Made by a program: the position numbers and the translations under genes. The notes beneath the pieces are model-generated. The model was not told where the DNA came from and ran no database searches. It saw nothing but the letters and a program-made list of their open reading frames with translations. Of a stretch of 64,000 nucleotides of DNA, positions 1-8,213 are shown in pieces. Origin of the DNA: UBA2030 sp049969475 (GTDB lineage Bacteria; Bacteroidota; Bacteroidia; Bacteroidales; TTA-H9); the NCBI GenBank assembly GCA_049969475.1, contig JBMFOU010000005.1, positions 68,975 to 132,974 of the forward strand, written 5' to 3'. The first letter of the stretch is position 1. Every line of letters begins with the position of its first letter.

Positions 1-372
1 GCTCAATCGGCGCTTAACAAAAAGGCTATCACGCTGGATCTGGCCCGTAAAATCATCGACAAGTTTGTCATCAGCACCACCAAGGAAGTCTCTATTGACT
101 ATATTCAGAAAGTCGTATGCGATTACTTCCATATTAGCCTGGATCAATTAAATAGTCGCAGTCGCAAACGCGAAATTGTGCAAGCCAGGCAGTTAGCCAT
201 GTATTTTAGCAAGGAGCACACCAAAGCCTCGCTGGCGGCCATAGGTATGGCCTGCGGTAATAAAGACCACGCCACCGTGTTGCATGCTTGCCGCACAGTG
301 CAGAACTTGTTGGATACCAATAAGGAATTCCGGCAACAGTTTAAAGACATCGAAAAAAGGCTCAAAATCTGA
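1..372 (+). CDS. dnaA: Chromosomal replication initiator DnaA (C-terminal part, 5' end outside window)
   Basis: The window opens inside this gene, in frame from base 1; 123 codons are visible. They cover the end of the AAA+ lid and DNA-binding domain IV, which recognises DnaA boxes at oriC. The DnaA signature is clear as GNKDHATVLHACRTV, starting at base 256. In most species this reads GGRDHSTVLHAC, so the G-N-K opening is a mild variant. The preceding stretch (IQKVVCDYFHISLDQL..SRKREIVQARQLAMY) is typical of the domain IV helices. The stop codon lies inside a terminator hairpin. Identification is firm; the AAA+ ATPase part and the start are not in the window. Confidence 0.97.
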   Translation, partial: AQSALNKKAITLDLARKIIDKFVISTTKEVSIDYIQKVVCDYFHISLDQLNSRSRKREIVQARQLAMYFSKEHTKASLAAIGMACGNKDHATVLHACRTVQNLLDTNKEFRQQFKDIEKRLKI

Positions 373-380
373 GCCTTTTT
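354..380 (+). terminator. Rho-independent terminator overlapping the dnaA stop codon
   Basis: A 10-bp perfect stem, AAAAAGGCTC (354-363) with GAGCCTTTTT (371-380), has a 7-nt loop and ends in a T run. The TGA stop of dnaA (370-372) straddles the loop and the right arm, so coding sequence and terminator are merged. Confidence 0.8.
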
Positions 381-415
381 CCATTGAAGTATATAACCCA
401 TCAAAAATCCTTACC

Positions 416-883
416 ATGAAAAAAATTCTGATGGTGTGCATGGGGAATATCTGTCGATCGCCTATGGCTCAGGGCCTGATGGAAGAAAAGATTAAGAAAT
501 ATGGAATAAACGCCTCGGTAGACTCAGCAGGCACCATCGATTATCACGAGGGAGAGCCTCCCGACATCAGGGCTCAGGCAATTATGAAGACCCACGGAAT
601 CGATATTTCACATCAGCGAGCCCGCCAAATAAGGCCCGAAGACCTTGAAAAATTCGACTACATATTTGTGATGGACAGCAGCAACATGCGGGAACTTCTC
701 AGAATAAACACTCCCGAACAGAAAGATAAGATAAGATATGTTACTGCATTTGCCTGGCCAGGTGAAGATCTGGAAGTTCCTGATCCCTATTATGGAGGTC
801 GCGAGGGATTTGAGAATACTTACAAAGTATTGGATGAAGCCTGCGAGGCCATTGCCAGGCACATTTTGAAAGAAGCCAGATGA
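416..883 (+). CDS. Low-molecular-weight protein tyrosine phosphatase
   Basis: A 155-residue cytosolic phosphatase of the LMW-PTP/arsenate reductase fold. The P-loop CX5RS is at C8-R14-S15 (VCMGNICRS), and the general-acid loop DPYYGG starts at D123. The length is normal for the family. I chose the ATG at 416 because the P-loop then sits at the usual distance from the N-terminus; the open frame runs further upstream but only through the end of dnaA and its terminator. Members dephosphorylate tyrosine-phosphorylated proteins, often exopolysaccharide kinases, but no tyrosine kinase gene is nearby, so the substrate is unknown. Confidence 0.93.
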   Translation: MKKILMVCMGNICRSPMAQGLMEEKIKKYGINASVDSAGTIDYHEGEPPDIRAQAIMKTHGIDISHQRARQIRPEDLEKFDYIFVMDSSNMRELLRINTPEQKDKIRYVTAFAWPGEDLEVPDPYYGGREGFENTYKVLDEACEAIARHILKEAR

Positions 884-941
884 AACCATGGCTCATCAAA
901 GCTAAATTATTACCTTAGGCGCTACCAACTCCTTTGAGCCT

Positions 942-1903
942 ATGTTTCTCGATAGAATTCCAGAAAGCACTGATATACAAGCTGCTCACCAGCGTATAAT
1001 ACCTTATATTCATCGCACCCCGGTGCTTACCTCACAAAATTTGGATGAGATTGCAGGATGCAAGCTTTTTTTCAAATGCGAAAATTTTCAGAAAGCAGGA
1101 GCCTTTAAATCAAGGGGGGCATGCAATAGTGTGTTTTCTCTGGATGAAGAAGAGTTGGAATATGGGGTGGCAACCCATTCATCGGGCAATCATGCCCAAG
1201 CCCTTGCACGTGCAGCCATGTTGAGGGGTACCAGGGCTTATATCGTGATGCCCAAAAATGCTCCTGCTGTGAAGGTGTCAGGAGTAAAAAATTACCGGGG
1301 CGAGATCACCTTTTGCGAGCCCAACCTGCTGTCGCGCGAAGCCACNNNNNNNNNNAAACCGGAGCTCTAGAGGTACATCCCTACAATAATTATCCAGTAA
1401 TTGCTGGTCAGGCCACGGCTGCCCTCGAAATCATTCAAGACCTGGATTCAATAGATTTTATGCTGGCACCGGTGGGCGGTGGCGGCTTGTTGAGCGGAAC
1501 CGCCCTTTCTGCCCACTACTTCGGAAAAAATATTGAAGTTATAGGATGCGAACCCCAGGGAGCAGATGATGCATACCGTTCATTAAAGGAAGGAAGAATT
1601 CTCCCTTCCATTCAGCCCCGTACGATAGCCGATGGTCTGCTTACCTCGTTGGGAACACGTACTTTTCCCATCATTAAAGAATTTGTGAAAGAAATACTTA
1701 CGGTGAGTGAGGAGAACATTTTATTGGCTATGCGACTGATATGGGAACGCATGAAAATTGTAGTCGAGCCCTCTGCAGCCGTCCCCCTGGCTGCAGTACT
1801 CGAACATCCATGGATTTTTAAAGGCAAACGTGTAACCATCATCCTTTCAGGAGGTAATGTTGACCTCGACCGTTTGCCTTTTTTCTCCCGTCATACAACC
1901 TAA
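942..1903 (+). CDS. Threonine/serine dehydratase (PLP, fold type II), interrupted by an assembly gap
   Basis: The two halves lie in different frames on either side of ten Ns (1346-1355) and together form one short threonine ammonia-lyase or serine racemase-like enzyme with no ACT regulatory domain. Visible motifs are FKSRGA with the PLP lysine K56, SSGNHAQ, the glycine loop GGGGLLSG and PSAAVPLA near the end. Family members have roughly 10-15 residues between LLSREAT and TGALEVHPY, so the gap hides about 30-45 real bases and the frame change is an artefact of its nominal length. It would deaminate threonine or serine to 2-oxobutyrate or pyruvate. Without an ACT domain it resembles the catabolic type or serine racemase rather than biosynthetic IlvA. 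Confidence 0.88.
1346..1355. other. Assembly gap (10 N)
   Basis: Ten ambiguous bases inside the dehydratase gene. The coding frame changes across them, so the true gap length is not ten. Confidence 0.99.
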
Positions 1904-1905
1904 GA

Positions 1906-2622
1906 ATGAAAACCGGCCGCCTTTTTCTAATACCTACTCCCCTCGACACCGAAAGTGGATTCGGATGGGATTTAATGATTCAAGGAATTGTTAAACAACT
2001 ACGTTTTTTTATAGCAGAAGAGATACGAACCACTCGCCGGCATCTGCGCAAAGCTATTCCTGACCATCCCATCGACGAATGTACGTTTTTCCTCTTAAAT
2101 GAGCATACGACACCCCAGGAAGTGAATGAATTGATTTCTCCCTTAAAAAAAGGGTACGATATGGGCCTGATGAGCGAAGCCGGTATGCCGGCCATAGCCG
2201 ATCCTGGGGCCCTACTGGTTCGCCTTTGCCATCAAGAAAACATAGAAGTAATACCCTTGCCTGGTCCTACCTCCCCGATGATGGCCCTGGCAGCCTCAGG
2301 ATTCAATGGTCAGCACTTTCGCTTTCATGGTTACTTACCCGTAAAACAACCCGATCGCTCAAAAAAAATTAAAGAGCTCGAAAGAGCGACCCTCAGCGGT
2401 GAGACGCAGATATTCATCGAAACGCCCTACCGCAATCTTCAGCTCCTGGAAGACATCCTTAAAATATGTAATGCCGATACGCCTTTATGCATTGCTGCCG
2501 GATTGACAGGACCCGGACAATTTATTAAAACAGCACAATTAAAATACTGGAAATCAGCAGTCCCCCCCATCCATAAAAAACCAGCCGTGTTTTTACTAGG
2601 CCCATACGGATGTCCCTTGTGA
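1906..2622 (+). CDS. RsmI-like SAM-dependent methyltransferase (tetrapyrrole methylase fold)
   Basis: A 238-residue protein of the tetrapyrrole methylase superfamily, the branch of 16S rRNA 2'-O-ribose methyltransferase RsmI and its Bacteroidota paralogues. N-terminal LFLIPTPL matches the family's first strand. GLMSEAGMPAIADPG is the characteristic SAM-binding loop (SDAGTPGISDPG in RsmI), and IPLPGPTSPMMALAASGF is the next family motif. It lacks the C-terminal extension of E. coli RsmI and starts two bases after the dehydratase stop, suggesting co-transcription. Methylation of rRNA is likely, but this shorter subgroup's substrate is not something I can assign. The end of the gene abuts the promoter of the next one. 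Confidence 0.82.
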   Translation: MKTGRLFLIPTPLDTESGFGWDLMIQGIVKQLRFFIAEEIRTTRRHLRKAIPDHPIDECTFFLLNEHTTPQEVNELISPLKKGYDMGLMSEAGMPAIADPGALLVRLCHQENIEVIPLPGPTSPMMALAASGFNGQHFRFHGYLPVKQPDRSKKIKELERATLSGETQIFIETPYRNLQLLEDILKICNADTPLCIAAGLTGPGQFIKTAQLKYWKSAVPPIHKKPAVFLLGPYGCPL

Positions 2623-2650
2623 GTGGCATTTATAAAAAGGCATATATTTG
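2617..2650 (+). promoter_or_regulatory. Bacteroidota-type promoter for the sphingolipid gene block
   Basis: A -7 box TATATTTG (2643-2650, matching TAnnTTTG) is preceded by TTG at 2617-2619, a spacing of 23. It lies 53 bases upstream of the serine palmitoyltransferase ATG and overlaps the end of the upstream gene. Confidence 0.55.
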
Positions 2651-2703
2651 CAAGTTTTTCTTAAAAAGCAAGAACTCATTCAATAACCTACCAATCAATC
2701 AGC

Positions 2704-3891
2704 ATGAGACTATTACAGGAAAAATTGTCGAAATACGACATTCCGCAAAAAGCCCAGGCTATGGGCATCTATCCCTACTTCCGTGTAATTGAGTCGGAGC
2801 AGGACACCGTTGTAAAGATAAACGGAAAAGATGTGCTGATGTTCGGGTCAAACAGTTACCTGGGTTTGACCAATCATCCCAAGATTAAGGAGGCAGCCAA
2901 AAAAGCTATCGACAAATATGGTTCAGGTTGCGCTGGTTCACGTTTTCTGAACGGAACCCTCGATATTCACATTGAACTCGAGGAAAAGCTGGCAGCCTTT
3001 GTCAAAAAAGAAGCAGCTATTGTGTATAGCGCAGGATTTCTGGTAAATGCAGGCGTTATCTCGGCTTTGACAGGCCGTGAGGATTACATCATTCTTGATG
3101 AACTCGACCACGCCTCCATCATCGAAGGGCGCAGGCTTTCATTTTCGCAGGCCTTCAAGTACAAACACAACGACATGGCCTCGCTCGAAAAAGTATTGAA
3201 ACAATGTAAACCCGATAAAATCAAACTTATAGTTGTTGACGGCATATTCAGCATGGAAGGCGACATTGTGAAGTTACCAGAAATTGTTGAATTGGCCCGC
3301 AAATACAATGCTACCATCATGGTAGATGATGCTCATTCACTGGGTGTTATTGGGAAAAATGGAGCCGGAACCGCCAGCCATTTTGGACTAGATGACGAGG
3401 TAGACCTTATTATGGGTACCTTCTCGAAAAGTTTAGCCTCCATTGGAGGATTCATCGCTTCTGATTTTTACACTATCAACTGGCTAAAGCACAACAGCCG
3501 TTCTTTGATTTTCAGCGCAAGTATTGCACCTGCATCGGCCGGGAGCGTACTGGCTGCTCTGGAAATCATTCAAAATGAACCCGAAAGAATTGAGAGACTG
3601 TGGGATAATACCCGCTACGCATTGAAAGGATTTAAAGAAATGGGATTCGATACAGGTAAAACCGAATCACCCATTATCCCCTTATACATTCGCGATGATG
3701 CCAAAACCTTCATGTTCACCAAGATGTGTCTGCAGGAGGGTGTTTTCGTGAACCCGGTAGTAACGCCGGCCGTACCACCCGATGCTACGCTCATACGTTT
3801 TTCTCTTATGGCTACTCATACTCATGAGCAAATCGACCATGCACTCGAAGTCTGCCACAAGATTGGCAAAAATCTGGAAATCATTAATTAA
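2704..3891 (+). CDS. spt: Serine palmitoyltransferase (alpha-oxoamine synthase family)
   Basis: A 395-residue PLP enzyme that condenses L-serine with a fatty acyl thioester to 3-ketosphinganine, the committed step of sphingolipid synthesis. It follows the Bacteroides-type SPT closely from N-terminus (LLQEKLSKYD) to C-terminus. Conserved residues are H136 in DELDHASIIEGRR, D209/H211 in MVDDAHSLG and the Schiff-base lysine K242 in GTFSKSLASIGGF. The GSGCAGSRFLNGT and FGSNSYLGL segments are typical of the whole family. The relatives 8-amino-7-oxononanoate synthase and 2-amino-3-ketobutyrate ligase are the alternatives. The close likeness to Bacteroides SPT and the lipid genes downstream favour SPT. 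It heads a long same-strand lipid block. Confidence 0.88.
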   Translation: MRLLQEKLSKYDIPQKAQAMGIYPYFRVIESEQDTVVKINGKDVLMFGSNSYLGLTNHPKIKEAAKKAIDKYGSGCAGSRFLNGTLDIHIELEEKLAAFVKKEAAIVYSAGFLVNAGVISALTGREDYIILDELDHASIIEGRRLSFSQAFKYKHNDMASLEKVLKQCKPDKIKLIVVDGIFSMEGDIVKLPEIVELARKYNATIMVDDAHSLGVIGKNGAGTASHFGLDDEVDLIMGTFSKSLASIGGFIASDFYTINWLKHNSRSLIFSASIAPASAGSVLAALEIIQNEPERIERLWDNTRYALKGFKEMGFDTGKTESPIIPLYIRDDAKTFMFTKMCLQEGVFVNPVVTPAVPPDATLIRFSLMATHTHEQIDHALEVCHKIGKNLEIIN

Positions 3892-3908
3892 CACAAAGTA
3901 CGGGGATT

Positions 3909-5060
3909 ATGAGCCTTGAAATCAAAAAAGTAAAAACGTTAAGGGACCTAAAAACTTTTGTAAGGTTCCCCAACATGCTTTATAAAGGTCATCCCAATTA
4001 TGTTCCTGTCATTGAAAGCCAGGAACTAAAAACTCTAACCCCAGGTAAAAATCCAGCGGCAGTCAATTGCAACACCGCCCTTTGGATGGCTTACAAAAAT
4101 GGTGAACCTGTAGGAAGGATCGCCGGAATCATCAACCATGACTTTTACTACAAATGGGGAAAGAATTACGCCCGCTTCGGTTGGATGGATTTCATTGAAG
4201 ATTTTGAGGTGGCCGCAGCCCTCATCGAAACCGTGGAAAACTGGGCCATGGAAAACGGAGTGGAAGCCATCAACGGACCTCTGGGCTTCACCGATTTCGA
4301 CCCGGAAGGAGTATTAGTTGAAGGATTCGACGAAAAAGCTACCATCATCGAACGCTACAATTACCCCTATTACGGTAAATATATAGAAGAACTTGGCTAC
4401 AGAAAGCACGCCGATTGGGTAGAATATGAAGTAAAAATACCATCGGAGGTCCCAGAAAAGGTAAAACGGATGGCCGAATTCGTCGTAAAGCGTTATCAAC
4501 TTAATATCAAGAAAATAAGGAAAATATCCGATGCGCTACCTTACATCGACCAGATTTTTGGTATCATAAATAACATTTACGGACTGATCTATGGCTTCGT
4601 ACCTATAACGAACGAAATAAGCGACTTTTATCTGACTCGCTTTGCCCCTTTCATCGACCCAGACATGGTTTCAATTATAACCGACTCGGAAGATAAAGTA
4701 GTAGCTTTCGCAGTTACCATGCCATCTTTTTCAGATGTATTTCAAAAATCAGAAGGAAATGCCTTAAAACTCAGATGGCTGCTATTAAAAGGGGAACACA
4801 AAAAAACCCACACGGCCGATATGTATTTCATTGGCGTGCGACCTGATTACATCAGCAAAGGAGTGAGTGCGGCACTTTTTTATGAAATAGGCAAATCACT
4901 TATATCTAAGGGATTTTCCAAGGCTGAAACCAACCTGGAATATGAAAGCAATTTTGCCGTTCGCTCGTTATGGGATCACTTCGAACATCGTCTGCACAAA
5001 CGTAGACGTTGTTACCTGAAATATTTCATCGCCAGCACACGAACCGACGACGATATCTAA
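3909..5060 (+). CDS. GNAT-like N-acyltransferase family protein, copy 1
   Basis: A 383-residue cytosolic protein with an N-terminal GNAT-like half and a second such region toward the C-terminus (GVRPDYISKGVSAALFYEIG, like an acyl-CoA-binding loop). Strong blocks are PNMLYKGHPNYVPV, LWMAYKNGEPVGRIAGIINH and NGPLGFTDFDPEGVLVEGF. It begins 17 bases after the SPT stop and is followed by a paralogue that shares these blocks. Bacterial ceramide synthase belongs to this broad acyltransferase class as far as I recall, so N-acylation of the sphingoid base is an attractive role given the position after SPT. That is inference from context; the sequence itself shows only the fold and the pairing. Confidence 0.7.
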   Translation: MSLEIKKVKTLRDLKTFVRFPNMLYKGHPNYVPVIESQELKTLTPGKNPAAVNCNTALWMAYKNGEPVGRIAGIINHDFYYKWGKNYARFGWMDFIEDFEVAAALIETVENWAMENGVEAINGPLGFTDFDPEGVLVEGFDEKATIIERYNYPYYGKYIEELGYRKHADWVEYEVKIPSEVPEKVKRMAEFVVKRYQLNIKKIRKISDALPYIDQIFGIINNIYGLIYGFVPITNEISDFYLTRFAPFIDPDMVSIITDSEDKVVAFAVTMPSFSDVFQKSEGNALKLRWLLLKGEHKKTHTADMYFIGVRPDYISKGVSAALFYEIGKSLISKGFSKAETNLEYESNFAVRSLWDHFEHRLHKRRRCYLKYFIASTRTDDDI

Positions 5061-5089
5061 TTCATTACCTGCCAACCAAATCCTTATCT

Positions 5090-6214
5090 ATGGCTGTAGA
5101 AATCAGAGAAATAAGTGGTAAAAAAGGAATTCGCAACTTTGTTACCTTTCCTTTCAAGCTTTATCAGGGGAATCCTTATTGGGTTCCTCCGCTGATTTTC
5201 GATGAGGTTAGCTCACTCGATCCCCAGAAGAATCCAGCTTTTGAATTCTGCGAAGCCAAACTTTGGATGGCCTTCAAAAATGGAGAACCAGTAGGTCGTA
5301 TAGCAGGAATTATAAATCACAAGGCCAACGAGAGATGGAATACAAAAAGTGCACGTTTCGGCTGGCTCGATTTTACAAACGATGAGGAAGTCTCACGTGC
5401 TCTGTTGAATACAGTTGAAGACTGGGCACGCATTCAAGGTATGCATGCGGTGCATGGACCGCTCGGCTTCACCGATATGGATAAAGAAGGCATGCTTATA
5501 GAGGGATTCAACGAATTGGGTACCATAGCCACCTATTACAACCATCCCTATTATCCGGTTCACATGGAAAAAGCTGGATATACTAAAGATGCCGATTGGG
5601 TGGAGTATGAGTTTCGCAATACGGGCTATATACCCGAAAAATTTCGTCGAATAGGGCAATTAACACTGGAAAGATACCAGTTGCGGATTGCTAAGTTTAA
5701 GAGCAAAAAAGAGTTGCTGAAATATGCCCCCCAGATATTTGAAGTTCTCAACGAAGCTTATAAAAATCTTTACGGATTTGTCCCATTGACTCCACAACAG
5801 ATCGACTATTACATCAAAATGTATTTTTCGTTTGTAAAAGTCGATTTCATATCTGTGATTCTCGACAAAGACGAGAGAGTAGCTGCCTTTGGTATTACCA
5901 TGCCCTCGATGAGCAAGGCGGTTCAGCGAGCGAAGGGAAAGTTGTTCCCTCTGGGTTTCATACACATGCTCAGAGCAATGTATGTAAATGACACGGTTGA
6001 TTTTTACCTGACCGCAGTTAGGCCCGATTTGCAGGGCAAAGGAGTCAATGCTCTTCTTTTTTTGGATCTCATTCCTAAATACACTGCCTTTGGCATTCAA
6101 AAGGCAGAAAGTAATGTAGAACTCGAAAACAACCAGATGGTGCAGCGGCAATGGGAACTCTTCGAAAAACGACAACATAAGCGTCGCAGAGCTTACGTAA
6201 AACATCTGAACTGA
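5090..6214 (+). CDS. GNAT-like N-acyltransferase family protein, copy 2
   Basis: A 374-residue paralogue of the preceding gene, sharing FPFKLYQGNPYWVPP, LWMAFKNGEPVGRIAGIINH, HGPLGFTDMDKEGMLIEGF and the late VRPDLQGKGVNALLF loop. The C-terminal KRQHKRRRAYVKHL parallels HRLHKRRRCYLKYF of copy 1. I chose ATG 5090 because it aligns with the start of copy 1 (MAVEIREI against MSLEIKKV); the frame extends upstream only through the previous gene. Two divergent tandem copies could have different acyl or amine specificities, or work as a complex. The function is inferred only from the neighbouring serine palmitoyltransferase. Confidence 0.7.
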   Translation: MAVEIREISGKKGIRNFVTFPFKLYQGNPYWVPPLIFDEVSSLDPQKNPAFEFCEAKLWMAFKNGEPVGRIAGIINHKANERWNTKSARFGWLDFTNDEEVSRALLNTVEDWARIQGMHAVHGPLGFTDMDKEGMLIEGFNELGTIATYYNHPYYPVHMEKAGYTKDADWVEYEFRNTGYIPEKFRRIGQLTLERYQLRIAKFKSKKELLKYAPQIFEVLNEAYKNLYGFVPLTPQQIDYYIKMYFSFVKVDFISVILDKDERVAAFGITMPSMSKAVQRAKGKLFPLGFIHMLRAMYVNDTVDFYLTAVRPDLQGKGVNALLFLDLIPKYTAFGIQKAESNVELENNQMVQRQWELFEKRQHKRRRAYVKHLN

Positions 6215-6276
6215 AACCTTCTTGTCAGGTCTGCACTCGGAATGAAACGATTCAAAGAATTGTCCCCAAAACTATT

Positions 6277-7335
6277 ATGAAAAAAAAGCTCATTTACCTC
6301 GACCGGAACGAAAACCACTACGGCCCTGCTCCTGAAGTGTTTAAAGCCTTACACAAACGTAACTTTAAAAAGCTTACCACTTATTCACGCGACTTCACCC
6401 GAGGGGTTAAAAGCAAATTGTCAGAGCATTTATCGCATATGCTCGGCATAGATGAGAAGCAAATTCTGCTGGGATACGGAGCTGAAGACCTGCTAAAGCA
6501 GGCGGTTCACTGCTTCCTGAGCAGTGGTGAATGCATCCTCATTCCTCAGTATTCCTGGTGGTACTACAAAGTGATTGCCGACGAGGTTGGTGGCATCAAA
6601 CAGATTTACCCTATTGTCGAAGAAGAATTTCTGTTTAAGTATATTCCAGAAAAAATTATCGAGGCCTATCACACCCACAAGCCGGCTATGGTGCTGATAA
6701 GTTCACCCAACAATCCAACCGGTAACTCCATTCCACTCGACGATCTGGTCTATGTGCTTCAAAATATGCCGGAAGCTGTGGTGGTGCTCGATGAGGCTTA
6801 CACTCTTTTTGCTAACCCCGACACTAGCTACTTAAAGATGCTGGTGGAACGTTTTCCTAATGTGATGATTACCCGCACCTTTTCCAAATTTTATGGATTG
6901 GCTGGCATCAGGGTAGGTTATGCATTGCTGGGCAAGCAGTTGAGCGAGCTAAATACTTTCTCTGCCCGTTACCTGGGATACAACCGGTTAAGTGAACGGC
7001 TGGCCATTGCGGCCCTCGATTCCAAAGATTATTACGAAGATATGCGCCGCAAAATGATGGCTGATTCCCAGATGTTTTTCAAAGAATTAAACGAATTACC
7101 TGGTTTCAAGGCTTACCGCAGCGATACCAACTTTATCCTGTGTCGGATACCGGAACATTTCAAAAAGCCTATGGACGAATACCTCAAGAAAAAGGGCTTT
7201 GTTATTAAGTTTATGAACGAGGACGAACTTAACTCACATATGCGCATCACCTTAGGCACCCAAGAAGAAAACCGGGAGCTGATGGATGCAATTAAAAACT
7301 TTGTGAAAAAGCACCAGAATGGCGAGCTGGTTTAA
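6277..7335 (+). CDS. HisC/CobD-like class I/II PLP aminotransferase or decarboxylase
   Basis: A 352-residue fold-type I PLP enzyme of the histidinol-phosphate aminotransferase group. Motifs are DRNENHYGPAPEV near the N-terminus, SSPNNPTGN, LDEAYTLF and the PLP lysine K204 in TRTFSKFYGLAGIRVGY. No histidine-pathway gene is nearby, and its last 17 bases overlap a CDP-alcohol phosphatidyltransferase gene, so a head-group role is more likely than histidine synthesis. The same family includes CobD-type decarboxylases that turn O-phospho-threonine or O-phospho-serine into amino-alcohol phosphates. With the cytidylyltransferase and phosphotransferase that follow, it could supply an aminoethanol-phosphate-type precursor. 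That is speculation; a plain aminotransferase is equally compatible with the motifs. Confidence 0.75.
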   Translation: MKKKLIYLDRNENHYGPAPEVFKALHKRNFKKLTTYSRDFTRGVKSKLSEHLSHMLGIDEKQILLGYGAEDLLKQAVHCFLSSGECILIPQYSWWYYKVIADEVGGIKQIYPIVEEEFLFKYIPEKIIEAYHTHKPAMVLISSPNNPTGNSIPLDDLVYVLQNMPEAVVVLDEAYTLFANPDTSYLKMLVERFPNVMITRTFSKFYGLAGIRVGYALLGKQLSELNTFSARYLGYNRLSERLAIAALDSKDYYEDMRRKMMADSQMFFKELNELPGFKAYRSDTNFILCRIPEHFKKPMDEYLKKKGFVIKFMNEDELNSHMRITLGTQEENRELMDAIKNFVKKHQNGELV

Positions 7336-8197
7336 GGAATACAAAAGTTCTCTCAAAATCATTGAAACAGAGGAATTACTCGATCTGGCGATCTATCGTC
7401 CCCTGGGTTTTATCCTGGTGAAGGCGGTAAAGCATACGGATATAACACCTAATCAGCTTACCATCGCCGCCCTGATAGCTGGACTATGTTCAGGTTTCGC
7501 TTTTGCCCAGGGAACCCCTTCTGCCTTTTGGGTTGGCAGCGCATTATATTTCATTTTCAATGTTTTAGACTGCAGCGATGGTCAATTAGCCCGATTAAAG
7601 CACAACGGGACCCCGGCTGGCCGTATTATCGATGGAATGGCTGACTACATAGCTGGTATTGCTGTTTTCATAGGCCTCGGTATAGGGTACATGAATAATT
7701 ACGGCAATCCCTATTTGTGGTGGTTATTGCTGACTTCTGCGGTCGTTAGCAACATAGTGCATTCTATAGTAACTGATAATGAACGACTTAAATACCTGCG
7801 GCTTGTTTATGGACGTCGGGATGCTTTTAGCGAAGAGCTGGAAGAGTACCGCAAAGAACTTGCCCGTTTGAAAAGTCAGTCAGGTAGTCCCTGGTTCGAC
7901 CGCTTTGTAATTCAATCTTATTTGTACTACATGGAACTGGCCGGATGGCTCGATAAACGACCTGAAGAAAATGTATCACCCACAACATCCGAAAACCACA
8001 AAATCGTTTTGCGTCAGTTTATTAAATCCTGGACCTTTCTGGGCCCAACGACACACATCACCATCGTAGTAGTGGCCACCTGGTTCAAAAGGCCCGACAT
8101 CGCTGCCTGGATCATTCTTATTCCCATGAACCTCTACTGGCTCTTACTCTATCTACTTCAGCAATATAAGCTGAAACATCTTACCCAAACCATCTAA
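7319..8197 (+). CDS. CDP-alcohol phosphatidyltransferase family membrane enzyme, copy 1
   Basis: A 292-residue integral membrane protein. It carries the complete family signature DGx2ARx8Gx3Dx3D, preceded by the extra Asp three residues upstream (DCSDGQLAR starting at D84, continuing to GRIIDGMAD); all four metal and catalytic aspartates are present. These enzymes move a phospho-alcohol from a CDP-activated donor onto a hydroxyl acceptor. It overlaps the PLP enzyme gene upstream, and a nucleotidyltransferase gene follows 16 bases downstream. That pairing recalls CDP-inositol or CDP-aminoalcohol formation and use, as in the archaeal inositol-phosphate cytidylyltransferase/DIPP synthase. A long hydrophilic loop (about residues 160-220) is shared with the second copy at 12160. 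Exact donor and acceptor are unknown. Confidence 0.85.
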   Translation: MASWFKEYKSSLKIIETEELLDLAIYRPLGFILVKAVKHTDITPNQLTIAALIAGLCSGFAFAQGTPSAFWVGSALYFIFNVLDCSDGQLARLKHNGTPAGRIIDGMADYIAGIAVFIGLGIGYMNNYGNPYLWWLLLTSAVVSNIVHSIVTDNERLKYLRLVYGRRDAFSEELEEYRKELARLKSQSGSPWFDRFVIQSYLYYMELAGWLDKRPEENVSPTTSENHKIVLRQFIKSWTFLGPTTHITIVVVATWFKRPDIAAWIILIPMNLYWLLLYLLQQYKLKHLTQTI

Positions 8198-8213
8198 TCA
8201 ACCTTATAAAATT

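Noticed and set aside
2610..2792. A 60-codon frame between the methyltransferase and SPT genes
   Set aside because: It overlaps the promoter and the first 90 bases of SPT in another frame and has no coding features.
2704..3891. Annotation as 8-amino-7-oxononanoate synthase (BioF) or glycine C-acetyltransferase
   Set aside because: Same fold, but the sequence follows Bacteroides SPT along its length and no biotin or threonine-catabolism partner is adjacent.
5660..6205. A 181-codon minus-strand frame
   Set aside because: Antisense to the second GNAT-like gene, which is well conserved with its paralogue.
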